Positions 28,259 through 37,355 are shown, numbered from the stretch's first letter. The stretch: DNA of 57,000 nucleotides from Pseudomonadota bacterium (GCA_022709365.1 JAKLIY010000029.1:1-57000); one strand, 5' to 3'. The notes: a model not told the origin generated them from the letters alone. Translations and numbers: made by a program.

Positions 28259-29056
28259 ATGACTGCATCCACCTATGCTGAAGACGTTCTCGTTCTGCGC
28301 CAGGACGAAGCGGGCGTCGCTACGCTGACCCTCAATCGCCCCAAGCAATATAACGCCCTGTCCCAAGCCATGTTGAGCGCCTTGCAGGCGGCGCTGGACG
28401 CTGTGGCTGCTGATGCGACGGTTCGGGTCGTGGTCATTGCCGGGAGTGGTCCGGCGTTCTGTGCGGGCCACGACCTCAAGGAAATGCGCGCCAATACCGA
28501 CCGGGCGTTTCATCAGGCGCTGTTCGCCCAGTGCGGACAGGTCATGTTGACCATCAACCGTTTGCCGCAACCGGTTATCGCCCGGGTACAGGGCATCGCC
28601 ACCGCCGCCGGTTGCCAATTGGTCGCTGCCTGTGATCTGGCCGTCGCTGCTGATAATGCCCGTTTCGCTGTCTCCGGCATCAATGTCGGCCTGTTCTGCG
28701 GCACCCCCGGCGTGGCGTTGAGCCGCAACCTGGGCCGCAAGCAGGCTCTGGAACTGCTGTTGACCGGTGAATTCATCGATGCTTCGACGGCTCAGCGCCA
28801 AGGTCTGATCAACCGGGTCACGCCGCTGGATCAACTGGACGCTGAGATCTGGCGACTGGCCGACGCCATCTGCAACAAGTCCCCGTTGGCGATCCGTATG
28901 GGTAAGGAACTGTACTATCGACAACTGGGGTTGCCGCTGGAAGAAGCCTATGCCTGCGCCAGTCAGGCCATGGCTTGCAATATGGACAGCGAAGACGCCC
29001 GCGAAGGGATCGACGCTTTCATCGCCAAGCGCAAACCGACGTGGAAAGGCTGTTAA
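28259..29056 (+). CDS. Crotonase-fold protein of the ECHDC3 type lacking both catalytic Glu residues
   Basis: The 265-residue protein has the enoyl-CoA hydratase/isomerase fold: TLTLNRPKQYNALSQAM, the oxyanion-hole segment SGPAFCAGHDLKEM and TAAGCQLVAACDLAVAADNAR. The hydratase Glu of GGGCEL is Gln (AGCQL), and the second Glu, usually in a PEIKLG segment, is replaced by SGINVGL. The sequence FCGTPGVALSRNLGRKQALEL matches ECHDC3-type proteins. A simple hydratase activity is therefore doubtful. GGAG twelve bases before the ATG gives the start. An acyl-CoA ligase follows 52 bases later, so a role in acyl-CoA metabolism is likely. Confidence 0.85.
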   Translation: MTASTYAEDVLVLRQDEAGVATLTLNRPKQYNALSQAMLSALQAALDAVAADATVRVVVIAGSGPAFCAGHDLKEMRANTDRAFHQALFAQCGQVMLTINRLPQPVIARVQGIATAAGCQLVAACDLAVAADNARFAVSGINVGLFCGTPGVALSRNLGRKQALELLLTGEFIDASTAQRQGLINRVTPLDQLDAEIWRLADAICNKSPLAIRMGKELYYRQLGLPLEEAYACASQAMACNMDSEDAREGIDAFIAKRKPTWKGC

Positions 29057-29108
29057 CGGGCCTTCCCTGGACACCACAATAACCAAACCACTTCTGGAGG
29101 AACTCCCT

Positions 29109-30752
29109 ATGAGCGCCAGCGCCCACAACATCTATGAAATCAGCCTGGATCAGAACCCGGCCAATTACGTACCGCTGACTCCATTAACCTTCATCGAACG
29201 CGCCGCTGCGGTTTATCCCCACTACACTGCCGTGGTGCATGGCGATATCCGCCGCGACTGGGCGCAGATCTACGCCCGCTGTCGGCAACTAGGTTCGGCG
29301 CTGCAAAAGCGTGGCATCGGCATCGGTGATACGGTGGCGGCGATGCTGCCCAACATCCCGGAAATGTTTGAGGTGCATTTTGGCGTCCCGATGTCCGGTG
29401 CGACGCTGAATACGCTGAATATTCGACTCGACGCCGAAACGATTGCGTTCATGCTCGAACACGGCGAAGCGAAAATCCTGTTCACTGACCGCGAGTTCTC
29501 CGAGACCATCAGCAAGGCGCTGCGGCTAATGCCGGTGGCCAAGCGGCCCATGGTGGTCGATGTGGATGATCCGCAGTTTGTCGGTGGCGAGAAGCTGGGA
29601 ACGCTGGATTATGAAACATTGCTGGCTGAGGGCGACCCGGAATTTGCCTGGCAGAACCCGGCCAGCGAATGGCAGGCCATTACCCTGAACTACACCTCCG
29701 GCACCACCGGCAATCCCAAGGGCGTGGTCTATCATCATCGTGGCGCGTATCTGAACGCGGTCAGCAACGCCATGGTGTGGAACATGGGCCTGCATCCGGT
29801 GTATTTGTGGACCCTGCCCATGTTCCACTGCAACGGCTGGTGCTTCCCGTGGACCATCGCCGCTACGGTCGGCGTGAACGTCTGCCTGCGGCAGGTGCGC
29901 GCTGACCTGGTGTTCGATCTGATCAAGCGGGAAAAGGTCAACCACTTCTGCGGTGCGCCGATCGTGTTGAACCTGCTCAAGAACGCCCCGGATGAGATGA
30001 AGGCCGGCATCGATCACCCGGTGAAAGTGATGACGGCGGGTGCCGCGCCGCCGGCGGCGGTGATCGAAGGGATGCAGCGAATGAATTTCGATGTCACCCA
30101 CACTTACGGCCTGACCGAGAGTTATGGGCCAGCGGTGGTGTGCGCCTGGCACAGCGAATGGGATGAGTTGAGCCTGCCGGAACGGGCGGCGCTGAAATCC
30201 CGTCAGGGCGTGCGCTATCCGATGCTGGAGGCGTTGATGGTGGCCGATCCCCAGACCCTCGAACCGGTGGCGAAGGACGGCGAAACCATCGGCGAAATCT
30301 TTATGCGCGGCAACAACGTCATGAAGGGTTATTTGAAGAACCCCGCCGCGACCGATGAGGCGTTCCAGGGCGGCTGGTTCCACAGCGGCGATTTGGCGGT
30401 CTGGCATGAGGACGGCTATATCGATATCAAGGATCGCTCCAAAGACATCATTATCTCCGGCGGCGAGAACATCTCCACAATTGAGGTTGAAGATGTGCTG
30501 TACCGGCATCCAGCGGTGCTGGAAGTGGCGGTGGTGGCGCGGCCCGATGAGAAATGGGGTGAAACGCCCTGTGCGTTCGTCACCGTCAAAGCCGGCATGG
30601 AGCATGTCACCGAGGAGGAGATCATCGAGTTCTGCCGTAGTCAGTTGGCGCGGTTCAAGGTGCCGAAGACGGTAGTATTCGGCCCCCTGCCGAAGACCTC
30701 GACCGGCAAGATGCAAAAGTTCATCCTGCGTGAGCAGGCCAAGCATTTGTAG
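29109..30752 (+). CDS. Acyl-CoA synthetase (AMP-forming, medium/long-chain type)
   Basis: The 547-residue enzyme adenylates a carboxylic acid and transfers it to CoA. Motifs are the P-loop YTSGTTGNPKGVVYHH, GLTESYGPAVV (A5), WFHSGDLAVWHEDGYIDIKDR (A7-A8), SGGENISTIEVEDVLYRHPAV, and the C-terminal catalytic Lys in PKTSTGKMQK. The overall pattern is that of AlkK-like acyl-CoA ligases; the acid used cannot be read from sequence. TGGAGG upstream of the ATG supports 29109; the frame is open further upstream into the crotonase gene. It is probably co-transcribed with the crotonase-fold gene, and a large inverted repeat follows the stop. Confidence 0.9.
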   Translation: MSASAHNIYEISLDQNPANYVPLTPLTFIERAAAVYPHYTAVVHGDIRRDWAQIYARCRQLGSALQKRGIGIGDTVAAMLPNIPEMFEVHFGVPMSGATLNTLNIRLDAETIAFMLEHGEAKILFTDREFSETISKALRLMPVAKRPMVVDVDDPQFVGGEKLGTLDYETLLAEGDPEFAWQNPASEWQAITLNYTSGTTGNPKGVVYHHRGAYLNAVSNAMVWNMGLHPVYLWTLPMFHCNGWCFPWTIAATVGVNVCLRQVRADLVFDLIKREKVNHFCGAPIVLNLLKNAPDEMKAGIDHPVKVMTAGAAPPAAVIEGMQRMNFDVTHTYGLTESYGPAVVCAWHSEWDELSLPERAALKSRQGVRYPMLEALMVADPQTLEPVAKDGETIGEIFMRGNNVMKGYLKNPAATDEAFQGGWFHSGDLAVWHEDGYIDIKDRSKDIIISGGENISTIEVEDVLYRHPAVLEVAVVARPDEKWGETPCAFVTVKAGMEHVTEEEIIEFCRSQLARFKVPKTVVFGPLPKTSTGKMQKFILREQAKHL

Positions 30753-30757
30753 CCAGA

Positions 30758-30800
30758 GTAGAGCCGGCTTAAACGGGCACGGGCTGGAAGCCGGCTCTAC
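30758..30800. terminator. Perfect 13-bp inverted repeat between convergent genes
   Basis: GTAGAGCCGGCTT (30758-30770) is exactly inverted as AAGCCGGCTCTAC (30788-30800), with a 17-base loop. It fills the gap between the acyl-CoA synthetase stop (30752) and the tsaC stop (30802). It could act as a two-way terminator or RNA end, or be a REP-like dispersed palindrome. There is no T-run. No second copy was seen in the window. Confidence 0.6.
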
Positions 30801-30801
30801 A

Positions 30802-31359
30802 TCAAGCCCCGCGTACCCGTTGGCCACTGCGCAAATCCCGAATTTCCGTCGGCTTCGCCGCGCCGCCCGTAGGGCCGATTAGCAGTGCATCAATAGTCCG
30901 GCCCAGTTGCCGGCGCACCGCCAGCGCAGTGCGCGCCGGCGGACGACCGCTGAAATTGGCGCTCGTCGAAACCAGTGCATGACCGCAAGCCTGGCACAGT
31001 GCCGCCGCGAGCGGATGAGCAGTGACCCGCACCGCCAGGGTGTCATGCCGACCCCGCAACCAGCGTGGCGTGGCGGTCCGGGCTGGAATTAACCAAGTGT
31101 ATGGACCCGGCCAGGTCGCGACGAGTCGGGCTTGATCGGCAGGAGCAAGGGGTTGCAAAAAAGGTTCAAGCTGGGCGAAGTCGGCGGCGATCAGAATCAG
31201 ACCCTTGTACATCGGCCGGCGTTTGAGCGCCAGCAACCGCCGTACCGCTTGCTCATTGCACGGATCACAACCTAGCCCATAAACGGCTTCTGTGGGATAG
31301 GCGACGATGCCGCCGGCGTGAATCGTGCGGGCTACGGCATGCAGCCGTAATTGGTCCAT
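30802..31359 (-). CDS. tsaC: Threonylcarbamoyl-AMP synthase TsaC
   Basis: TsaC makes threonylcarbamoyl-AMP from threonine, bicarbonate and ATP, the first step of t6A tRNA modification. The 185-residue protein has GGIVAYPTEAVYGLGCDPCN, LKRRPMYKGLILIAAD, TWPGPYTWLIPA and the signature VSTSANFSGRPPA. Length fits the short TsaC form without a Sua5 C-terminal domain. ATG 31359 gives the family N-terminus; the open frame upstream runs into the end of topA. The second YrdC protein at 6490-7110 is the YciO paralogue. TsaE is encoded at 2027-2476. Confidence 0.94.
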   Translation of the reverse strand: MDQLRLHAVARTIHAGGIVAYPTEAVYGLGCDPCNEQAVRRLLALKRRPMYKGLILIAADFAQLEPFLQPLAPADQARLVATWPGPYTWLIPARTATPRWLRGRHDTLAVRVTAHPLAAALCQACGHALVSTSANFSGRPPARTALAVRRQLGRTIDALLIGPTGGAAKPTEIRDLRSGQRVRGA

Positions 31360-31382
31360 GTGCCTGGCATTCCAGCAGGCGA

Positions 31383-33773
31383 CTAACCGTTGCTGGCCCG
31401 TTTGGCTTTGGCTTTCACCGGCGCAGCGGTGCGGCGGCGGACCACGCGCTTCTTCTTCTCCGGCGCTTCCCGAACCAGGGTTTCGCACTCGTCCAGGCGC
31501 AAACTCTCTGGCTCCCGGCCCTTGGGTACCCGGACGTTCTTCTTGCCGTCGGTGATATATGGACCAAAGCGGCCATTGAGAATCTGGAGAGGGGAATCCG
31601 GGAACGTCCGCAGGATTCGATTCGCCAGCACCTCCTGATGAGCAGCGATCAATGCCAAAGCCTGTTCGCGACTGACTGTGTAGGGATCGGCGTTTTTCAG
31701 CGAGACATAACTCTTGCCGTAGCGCACATAAGGTCCGAACCGGCCGATGTTGGCTTGAATCGGTTCGCCTTCCGCCGTCGCGCCCAGATCGCGCGGCAAC
31801 TGGAACAAAGCCAGGGCTTCGTCCAGAGTGATCGTGTCCAGGCGCTGGTCGGGCCGCAGACTGGCGAAACGCGGCTTGTCGGCATCCTCTTTAACGCCGA
31901 TCTGGGCGAACGCGCCGAACCGACCCATCCGCACCGACACTGGCTTGCTGGTCTTGGGATCGGTTCCCAACTCCCGGCTTTGCACGACTTCCTGCCGTGA
32001 GACGTTTTCAGTTTTCTCATCCACCCGCTGCTTAAAGGGATCCCAGAACCCGCGCATCAATGGCAGCCAGTCCTCTTCGCCCCGCGCCACCGCGTCCAAC
32101 TCATCCTCCAGCCGGGCGGTGAACTCATAGTCCACATACGGGTTGAAATGCTGGGTCAGGAAGCGGTTGACAATTCGGCCAATGTCAGTGGGTTTAAACC
32201 GGCGGTTGTCCAGCACCGCATATTCGCGGGCCAGCAGGGTGGAGATGATCGTCGCATACGTCGAAGGCCGGCCAATACCGTGTTCTTCAAGCGTCTTGAC
32301 CAGGCTGGCCTCGGAATAGCGCGGCGGCGGTTCGGTGAAATGCTGCTCCGGGCGCAGCGCCAACAACTCCACCCACTCACCCTGCCTCAACGGTGGCAGG
32401 GTCCGGCTCTCTTCTTCATGCGGGTCATCGACATCTTCCTGATAGACCGCCATGAAACCCGGATCGGCAATGGTCGAGCCGGTGGCGCGAAAGAGGTTGC
32501 TCACGCCGCAGGTTAGATCGACCGCGACGGTGTCCAGCGTGGCCGGGATCATCTGGCAGGCGACCGTGCGCTTCCAGATCAGTTCGTACAACGCATATTG
32601 ATCGGCATTGAGATGAGCGCGGATGGATTCCGGCGTAACGGTTACCACGGTGGGCCGAATCGCTTCATGCGCTTCCTGCGCGTTCTTGGCTTTGGTTTTG
32701 AAAAGACGTGGGCTGGTTGGCAGGTTATTCGCACCGTAGCGCTGGGCGATCAGCGCCCGAATCTCGTTGAGCGCCTCCTGCGCCAGATTGACCGAATCGG
32801 TGCGCATATAGGTGATCAAACCGACCGCGCCGCCGCCAATATCGATGCCCTCGTACAATTGTTGGGCGACCCGCATGGTGCGCTGGGTGGAAAAGCCGAG
32901 CTTGCGCGAGGCTTCCTGTTGCAGGGTTGAAGTGGTGAACGGCGCAGCGGGATTGCGCTTGCGCTGCTTGCGCTCAACCTTGGCGACCCGCAATCGGCCA
33001 ATGGCCGTTTCGTTGGCGGCAATGCCAGATTCAGCAAGTTGCGCGTGGGCGGCGGCTAACAAATTCTGCTCCATGGCGTGGGCCTGTTCGCCCTGGACGA
33101 TGCTGAATTGCGTCAGCTTCTCCCCGCCATATTCCGTCAGTCGGGCCAGCAGCGGTTGGCCGGCTTTGGCCGCGTCCGCTTCCAGCGTCCAGTATTCCTG
33201 CGCCTGGAAACGTTCAATCTCTTCCTCACGCTCGACGATCATCCGCAGTGCCGGCGACTGCACCCGGCCCGCAGACAGGCCCGGACGAATCTTTTTCCAT
33301 AACAGCGGCGACAGATTGAATCCGACCAAGTAATCCAGCGCCCGCCGCGCCTGCTGGGCGTTAACCAGGTCCAGCGACAGATCGCGCGGATGGGCCACAG
33401 CATCGACAATCGCCCGCTGGGTCACTTCGTGAAATACGACGCGCCGTACCGGCTTGTCGCGCAAGAGATCGCGTTGCCGGAGAATCTCGGCCAGGTGCCA
33501 GGAAATCGCTTCGCCTTCCCGATCCGGGTCGGTCGCCAGATACAGTGTTTCAGCCTTGGCCACCGCTCTGGCGATTGCCTCGACATGGCGCTCGTTCTTG
33601 TCGATGAGCTGATATTTCATAGCGAAGTCGTGATCGGGATCGACCGCGCCTTCCTTGGGCACCAAATCGCGGACATGGCCATACGAGGCCAGCACCTCGA
33701 AATCCTTGCCCAGATATTTTTTGATGGTCTTCGCCTTGGCCGGCGATTCCACAATGACCAGATTTTTGCTCAT
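31383..33773 (-). CDS. topA: DNA topoisomerase I with GRFGPY-type C-terminal repeats
   Basis: TopA relaxes negative supercoils. The 796-residue protein begins MSKNLVIVESPAKAKTIKKYL (Toprim), with YLATDPDREGEAISWH and SAGRVQSPALRMI. The active-site region is GLITYMRTDSVNLA, whose Tyr forms the DNA link, with GIGRPSTYATIISTL further on. The C-terminal part has GRFGAFAQIG, GRFGPYVRYGKSYVSLK and GRFGPYITDGKKNVRVP repeats and a Lys/Arg tail, instead of the four-Cys zinc ribbons of E. coli TopA; I see no CxxC there. ATG 33773 matches the family. A 109-base leader with short inverted repeats separates it from smg. Confidence 0.96.
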   Translation of the reverse strand: MSKNLVIVESPAKAKTIKKYLGKDFEVLASYGHVRDLVPKEGAVDPDHDFAMKYQLIDKNERHVEAIARAVAKAETLYLATDPDREGEAISWHLAEILRQRDLLRDKPVRRVVFHEVTQRAIVDAVAHPRDLSLDLVNAQQARRALDYLVGFNLSPLLWKKIRPGLSAGRVQSPALRMIVEREEEIERFQAQEYWTLEADAAKAGQPLLARLTEYGGEKLTQFSIVQGEQAHAMEQNLLAAAHAQLAESGIAANETAIGRLRVAKVERKQRKRNPAAPFTTSTLQQEASRKLGFSTQRTMRVAQQLYEGIDIGGGAVGLITYMRTDSVNLAQEALNEIRALIAQRYGANNLPTSPRLFKTKAKNAQEAHEAIRPTVVTVTPESIRAHLNADQYALYELIWKRTVACQMIPATLDTVAVDLTCGVSNLFRATGSTIADPGFMAVYQEDVDDPHEEESRTLPPLRQGEWVELLALRPEQHFTEPPPRYSEASLVKTLEEHGIGRPSTYATIISTLLAREYAVLDNRRFKPTDIGRIVNRFLTQHFNPYVDYEFTARLEDELDAVARGEEDWLPLMRGFWDPFKQRVDEKTENVSRQEVVQSRELGTDPKTSKPVSVRMGRFGAFAQIGVKEDADKPRFASLRPDQRLDTITLDEALALFQLPRDLGATAEGEPIQANIGRFGPYVRYGKSYVSLKNADPYTVSREQALALIAAHQEVLANRILRTFPDSPLQILNGRFGPYITDGKKNVRVPKGREPESLRLDECETLVREAPEKKKRVVRRRTAAPVKAKAKRASNG

Positions 33774-33882
33774 GACCTTCAACGGGATTAGCAGCAACGA
33801 AGGATTGCCGGTAACACAATCCGGCCGGGATAGCAGCGCTGTTCGCTGCAACCCGTAGCGTAGTAGCGCAGGAATCCGATGA

Positions 33883-34353
33883 CTAATGAAGATAGCCGGG
33901 GACGGCGTCGAAGACCAAATTTTCCATCCAGGCGTAGGCCTCCTCCTGGCCGGGCTGATTGAACAGCACCATGAGGATGATCCACTTCAACTGGTGCAAA
34001 TCGATTTCGTCGGTTTCCAGCGCCATGACCCGGTCGATCACCCCTTCGCGGGTTTCCGGGTCGAGAATGCCGCTCTGTTCCAGCAGCAATAGAAAACCCC
34101 GGCATTCGACATCCAGTCGGGCCAGTTCCGCCGCGACATAGATACGATAGGAGCGGGGATTGACCGGCAGCGGGAGCGATGGGCGATCAACCAGGCTATC
34201 CAGCCAGACAAAAGCCTGGTCGATTTCCCGCGATGGAAAGCCGGCGGCTAGCAATTCCATCTGGACTGATTCGCGGTCAGGATCGACATCCACATCCTCT
34301 TCCATAGCGTTCTGAAATAAATACATCAAGACATCCAGTACGTTTTCTTTCAT
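33883..34353 (-). CDS. smg: Smg family protein (DUF494)
   Basis: The 156-residue protein begins MKENVLDVLMYLFQNAMEED, then ESVQMELLAAGFPSREIDQAF, RIYVAAELARLDVECRGFLL and TREGVIDRVMALETDEIDLHQ, matching Smg/DUF494 throughout. Its function is unknown; it regularly sits beside dprA and topA in gammaproteobacteria, as here. The C-terminus PGQEEAYAWMENLVFDAVPG is typical. A terminator-like hairpin at 34381-34402 separates it from dprA, so it may have its own promoter. Confidence 0.93.
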   Translation of the reverse strand: MKENVLDVLMYLFQNAMEEDVDVDPDRESVQMELLAAGFPSREIDQAFVWLDSLVDRPSLPLPVNPRSYRIYVAAELARLDVECRGFLLLLEQSGILDPETREGVIDRVMALETDEIDLHQLKWIILMVLFNQPGQEEAYAWMENLVFDAVPGYLH

Positions 34354-34380
34354 GCGGGAACTCAGCGTTTAAAGTACAAA

Positions 34381-34402
34381 GCCCTCGCCGTTTGGCGAGG
34401 GC
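34381..34402 (-). terminator. Rho-independent-type terminator after dprA
   Basis: GCCCTCGCC-GTTT-GGCGAGGGC is a perfect nine-pair stem with a four-base loop. Read on the minus strand it is followed by TTTGTACTTT. It lies between the dprA stop (34427) and the smg start (34353), so it probably ends the lysM-dprA transcript. Confidence 0.75.
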
Positions 34403-34426
34403 AGCGGGGTGCCGCTGAACCGGATT

Positions 34427-35503
34427 TCAGGGTTTCAGGCGGCAGTACAAGCCGCCCGGTACAGCCGCCACATACCCTTCCAGTTCCAGAATCAACAGCA
34501 TGGAGGAAACCACTTCCGCCGTCAATCCGCAACGTTCCACCAGCGAATCCACGCCGGCCGGTTCATCGCCGATCGCCGCCAGCAATTGCCGATAATCATC
34601 ATCCAGTGGATTCGCCGCCGGGGAAGCCTCCACCGGGAGCGTGGAAGTCTCAGCGCTCACCGCCGCCAGTGATCCCAGTTCTTCCAAAATGTCGGCAGCG
34701 GTTTCCACCAGCTTCGCGCCCTGGCGAATCAGGGAATGACAACCCTTGGCCAGCGGGTTGTGAATAGAGCCGGGAATGGCGAACACTTCGCGACCTTGTT
34801 CGACCGCCTGCCGGGCGGTGATCAATGAGCCGCTTTGCGCAGCCGCCTCGACCACCAGCACCCCCAGCGCCAGGCCGCTGATCAATCGGTTGCGCTGGGG
34901 AAAGTTACTCGCTGCTGGCGAAGTGCCAATGGGAAATTCTGAAACCAGCGCGCCCTGCTCAGCGATGGCGTGCGCTAAATCCCGATGCTTGGCGGGATAA
35001 ACCCGGTCCAGGCTGGTGCCCATTACGGCAATGGTCCGTCCGCCGCTGGCCAGCGCGCCCTGATGAGCAGCGGCGTCGATGCCGAGCGCCAGGCCACTGG
35101 TGATGACCATACCGGCCCCGGCTAGATAGGCGGCGAAACTGTGTGCAGTTTCCCGACCCATGGGGGTGGGATTGCGGGTGCCCACAATCGCTAACTGCGG
35201 TGCCCGCAGACAACCGGGGTCGCCGCGAACAAACAGCAGCGGCGGCGGGTAGGGGATTTGCCGCAACAACGGCGGATAGCGCCGATCATCCAGCGCCAGC
35301 AGGTGACTGCCGGATTCCTCCAGCCAAGCCAGATCCTGCTCGACCCCTGGCCAGTCCGGGGCGCTCAGATAGTCGAGCGCCGTGGCGGGCAAATCCAGCC
35401 GGACCCATTCAGCGCGGCCAGCGGCGAAAGCCTCGGCGGCGGAACCGAAATGTTCCAGCAGCCGGGCAAATCGCGCTGGCCCGATGCCCGGCGCTCGCAA
35501 CAA
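34427..35503 (-). CDS. dprA: DNA processing protein DprA (Smf)
   Basis: DprA loads RecA on incoming single-stranded DNA during transformation. The product shows HhH-like LRAPGIGPARFARLLEHFGSA and the Rossmann core AIVGTRNPTPMGRETAHSFAA, ITSGLALGIDAAAHQGAL, GTSLDRVYPAKHRDLA and FPQRNRLISGL. A C-terminal winged helix includes ERCGLTAEVVSSMLLILELEG. The annotated TTG at 35503 is late: the reading frame and family similarity (DPAWLLAL before LRAPGIG) continue to a CTG at 35548 overlapping the lysM stop, so the real protein is probably about 15 residues longer. No ATG or GTG exists there. Confidence 0.92.
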   Translation of the reverse strand: MLRAPGIGPARFARLLEHFGSAAEAFAAGRAEWVRLDLPATALDYLSAPDWPGVEQDLAWLEESGSHLLALDDRRYPPLLRQIPYPPPLLFVRGDPGCLRAPQLAIVGTRNPTPMGRETAHSFAAYLAGAGMVITSGLALGIDAAAHQGALASGGRTIAVMGTSLDRVYPAKHRDLAHAIAEQGALVSEFPIGTSPAASNFPQRNRLISGLALGVLVVEAAAQSGSLITARQAVEQGREVFAIPGSIHNPLAKGCHSLIRQGAKLVETAADILEELGSLAAVSAETSTLPVEASPAANPLDDDYRQLLAAIGDEPAGVDSLVERCGLTAEVVSSMLLILELEGYVAAVPGGLYCRLKP

Positions 35504-35544
35504 TGCCAGCAGCCAGGCCGGATCGTGAGCCGGGGGCGCGTCGT

Positions 35545-36693
35545 TCAGGGCGTTGTTACCCGATCTTGCAGGCGAATGGCGCGTTCGGCCTGCATCACCA
35601 GCGCGTAACTGACCAGATCGTACACTTTGTAAACCATCACCAGCCCGGAGCGCTCGCCCGGTATCTTGATGGTTCCGCCCGACACCTGATCTTCGACTTC
35701 ACGATCTTTGCCGTAAATGGCCAAGACATGGCCCGGCTCCAGACCCTCCTGTGCGCCCAGATTGATGACGACGCTGCTGTATTGGGTGATCTGGGTCACA
35801 TCGGGATCAAGATTGACCAGGATGAACCCGTCGGTGTCTGGTGGGACAGGATGAGGTTCAAAGCTGTAAAGTTCAGTCTCCGCCTCGAAGGGGAACAGCC
35901 GGTCGCCGACGCGGACCGGCGCGACGGTATTCGCCAGCACCAGCGTGGCCGGGTCAGCATCCTTTTCCAGAATCGCCTGACCCATGTAAATGCCGGCAAC
36001 ACCCAGCGAACGGCCCGAACCCGGTTCGATGAGCGGCTCGCTGGGGCGGAACACCTGATAGCGCGGCTGGTCGAAAATAGCGCCACGCGCATAAACCCGG
36101 TCGCGGTCGGCATAGATGATCTGATTGTCATCGTCGGCCACGATATAAGGCGCGCCTTTCCACTGTGCATCGCTCAGCACCAGAGCGCGGGTCAGGAAGG
36201 ATTCGACAGCGTCGCGGGGTACGGGCGGAATGGGCCGGCTGAGTTCTTCCACCCGGATTTCCGGCGACAGCTTGAGCAACGGCGTTTCCTCCCGCTCGGC
36301 GATTTCCAACTGGGGTTGGCCGTTGGCGTCGTAACTGAAGCGCAATACATCGCCGGGGTAAATGCGGTTGGGGTTGCGGATTTGCGGGTTTTGCCGCCAG
36401 ATTTGCCGCCATTGCCAGGGGTTTTGGAGAAACCGTCCGGCAATGCTCCACAGGGTATCACCTGGAACCACGGTATAGGTTTGCGGGTGGTCGGGGCGCA
36501 ACGCGACCGGCAGGGGGGCTGCTTGAGTCGCGGGGGATTCCGCCAGCAAGGGCGGCTCGCTGGCGGTTGCCCGGCCCGGGCCAGATGCGGATTGATCGGG
36601 CGGGGCAGGAGTTTGGGCGCAGGCCCCGAGCAGAATCGCCGTCGCCAACGATAAAGCGGTTCTAAAGCGCCTTGAGGAATGCGAGATGTTCAT
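35545..36693 (-). CDS. LysM-domain lipoprotein
   Basis: The 382-residue protein has a lipoprotein signal (ALSLATAILLGACAQTP; the Cys of LGAC would be lipidated). A LysM peptidoglycan-binding module at about residues 72-120 follows (YTVVPGDTLWSIAGRFLQNP, WRQIWRQNPQIRNPNRIYPGD). A roughly 250-residue C-terminal region is shared by the LysM proteins next to dprA. It is expected to be anchored to a membrane and bind the cell wall; its precise job is unknown. ATG 36693 is chosen over 36705, where GGAGG would directly abut the start codon. It is divergent from def across 147 bases. Confidence 0.9.
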   Translation of the reverse strand: MNISHSSRRFRTALSLATAILLGACAQTPAPPDQSASGPGRATASEPPLLAESPATQAAPLPVALRPDHPQTYTVVPGDTLWSIAGRFLQNPWQWRQIWRQNPQIRNPNRIYPGDVLRFSYDANGQPQLEIAEREETPLLKLSPEIRVEELSRPIPPVPRDAVESFLTRALVLSDAQWKGAPYIVADDDNQIIYADRDRVYARGAIFDQPRYQVFRPSEPLIEPGSGRSLGVAGIYMGQAILEKDADPATLVLANTVAPVRVGDRLFPFEAETELYSFEPHPVPPDTDGFILVNLDPDVTQITQYSSVVINLGAQEGLEPGHVLAIYGKDREVEDQVSGGTIKIPGERSGLVMVYKVYDLVSYALVMQAERAIRLQDRVTTP

Positions 36694-36840
36694 GTCCGTG
36701 CTCATCCTCCGAGGGAAACAGGCGGGAGCGGTGCACCACGGCCCCCATCGCGCAAAGTATAGCCCCGACACTGGGGTTTCTCGTATGATTTCGCATCGAA
36801 TGATTGAAAATGATCGAAGCAGGGCATTTACGGAGCAGCC

Positions 36841-37353
36841 ATGGCACGATTAAACGTATTGCATTATCCCGATTCCCGGCTGCGCAAACTGGCGTTGCCG
36901 GTCGAAACCGTCGACGCCAGCATCCGAAACTTGGTCGCTGATATGCTGGAAACTATGTACGCCGCGCCAGGCATTGGGCTGGCGGCGACCCAGGTCAATG
37001 TTCAGAAGCGGGTGGTGGTGATGGACCTGTCCGAAGAGAAGAGCCAGCCCTGGGTGTTTATCAACCCGACCGTGCTGGCGCGGGCGGGCGAAAGCGAGCG
37101 CGAAGAAGGCTGTCTGTCGGTTCCAGGTTTCTATGAGACCGTCCGTCGCGCCGAACAAGTTCGGGTTAGTGCGCTGGATCTTGACGGCGAACCCTTTGAA
37201 CTCGAAGCCCATGGCCTGTTGGCGGTATGCATTCAGCACGAGATTGATCACCTGGACGGCAAGCTGTTCGTGGATTATCTGTCAACGCTCAAACGCGACC
37301 GCATCCGCAAAAAGCTGGAGAAGCAGGCCCGTCACGAATCCCGTGCGTCCTGA
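36841..37353 (+). CDS. def: Peptide deformylase
   Basis: Def removes the formyl group from nascent N-terminal Met, using a metal ion. The 170-residue enzyme has all three motifs: [17 protein letters not shown] (metal-binding Cys) and QHEIDHLDG (HEIDH: two metal His and the catalytic Glu). CGGAG lies about seven bases before the ATG. fmt begins three bases after the stop, the standard def-fmt operon, where one enzyme formylates the initiator tRNA and the other removes the group. Confidence 0.98.
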   Translation: MARLNVLHYPDSRLRKLALPVETVDASIRNLVADMLETMYAAPGIGLAATQVNVQKRVVVMDLSEEKSQPWVFINPTVLARAGESEREEGCLSVPGFYETVRRAEQVRVSALDLDGEPFELEAHGLLAVCIQHEIDHLDGKLFVDYLSTLKRDRIRKKLEKQARHESRAS

Positions 37354-37355
37354 AC

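Noticed and set aside
29526..30827. 433-codon minus-strand frame over the acyl-CoA synthetase gene
   Set aside because: Antisense shadow; the plus strand has all AMP-ligase motifs.
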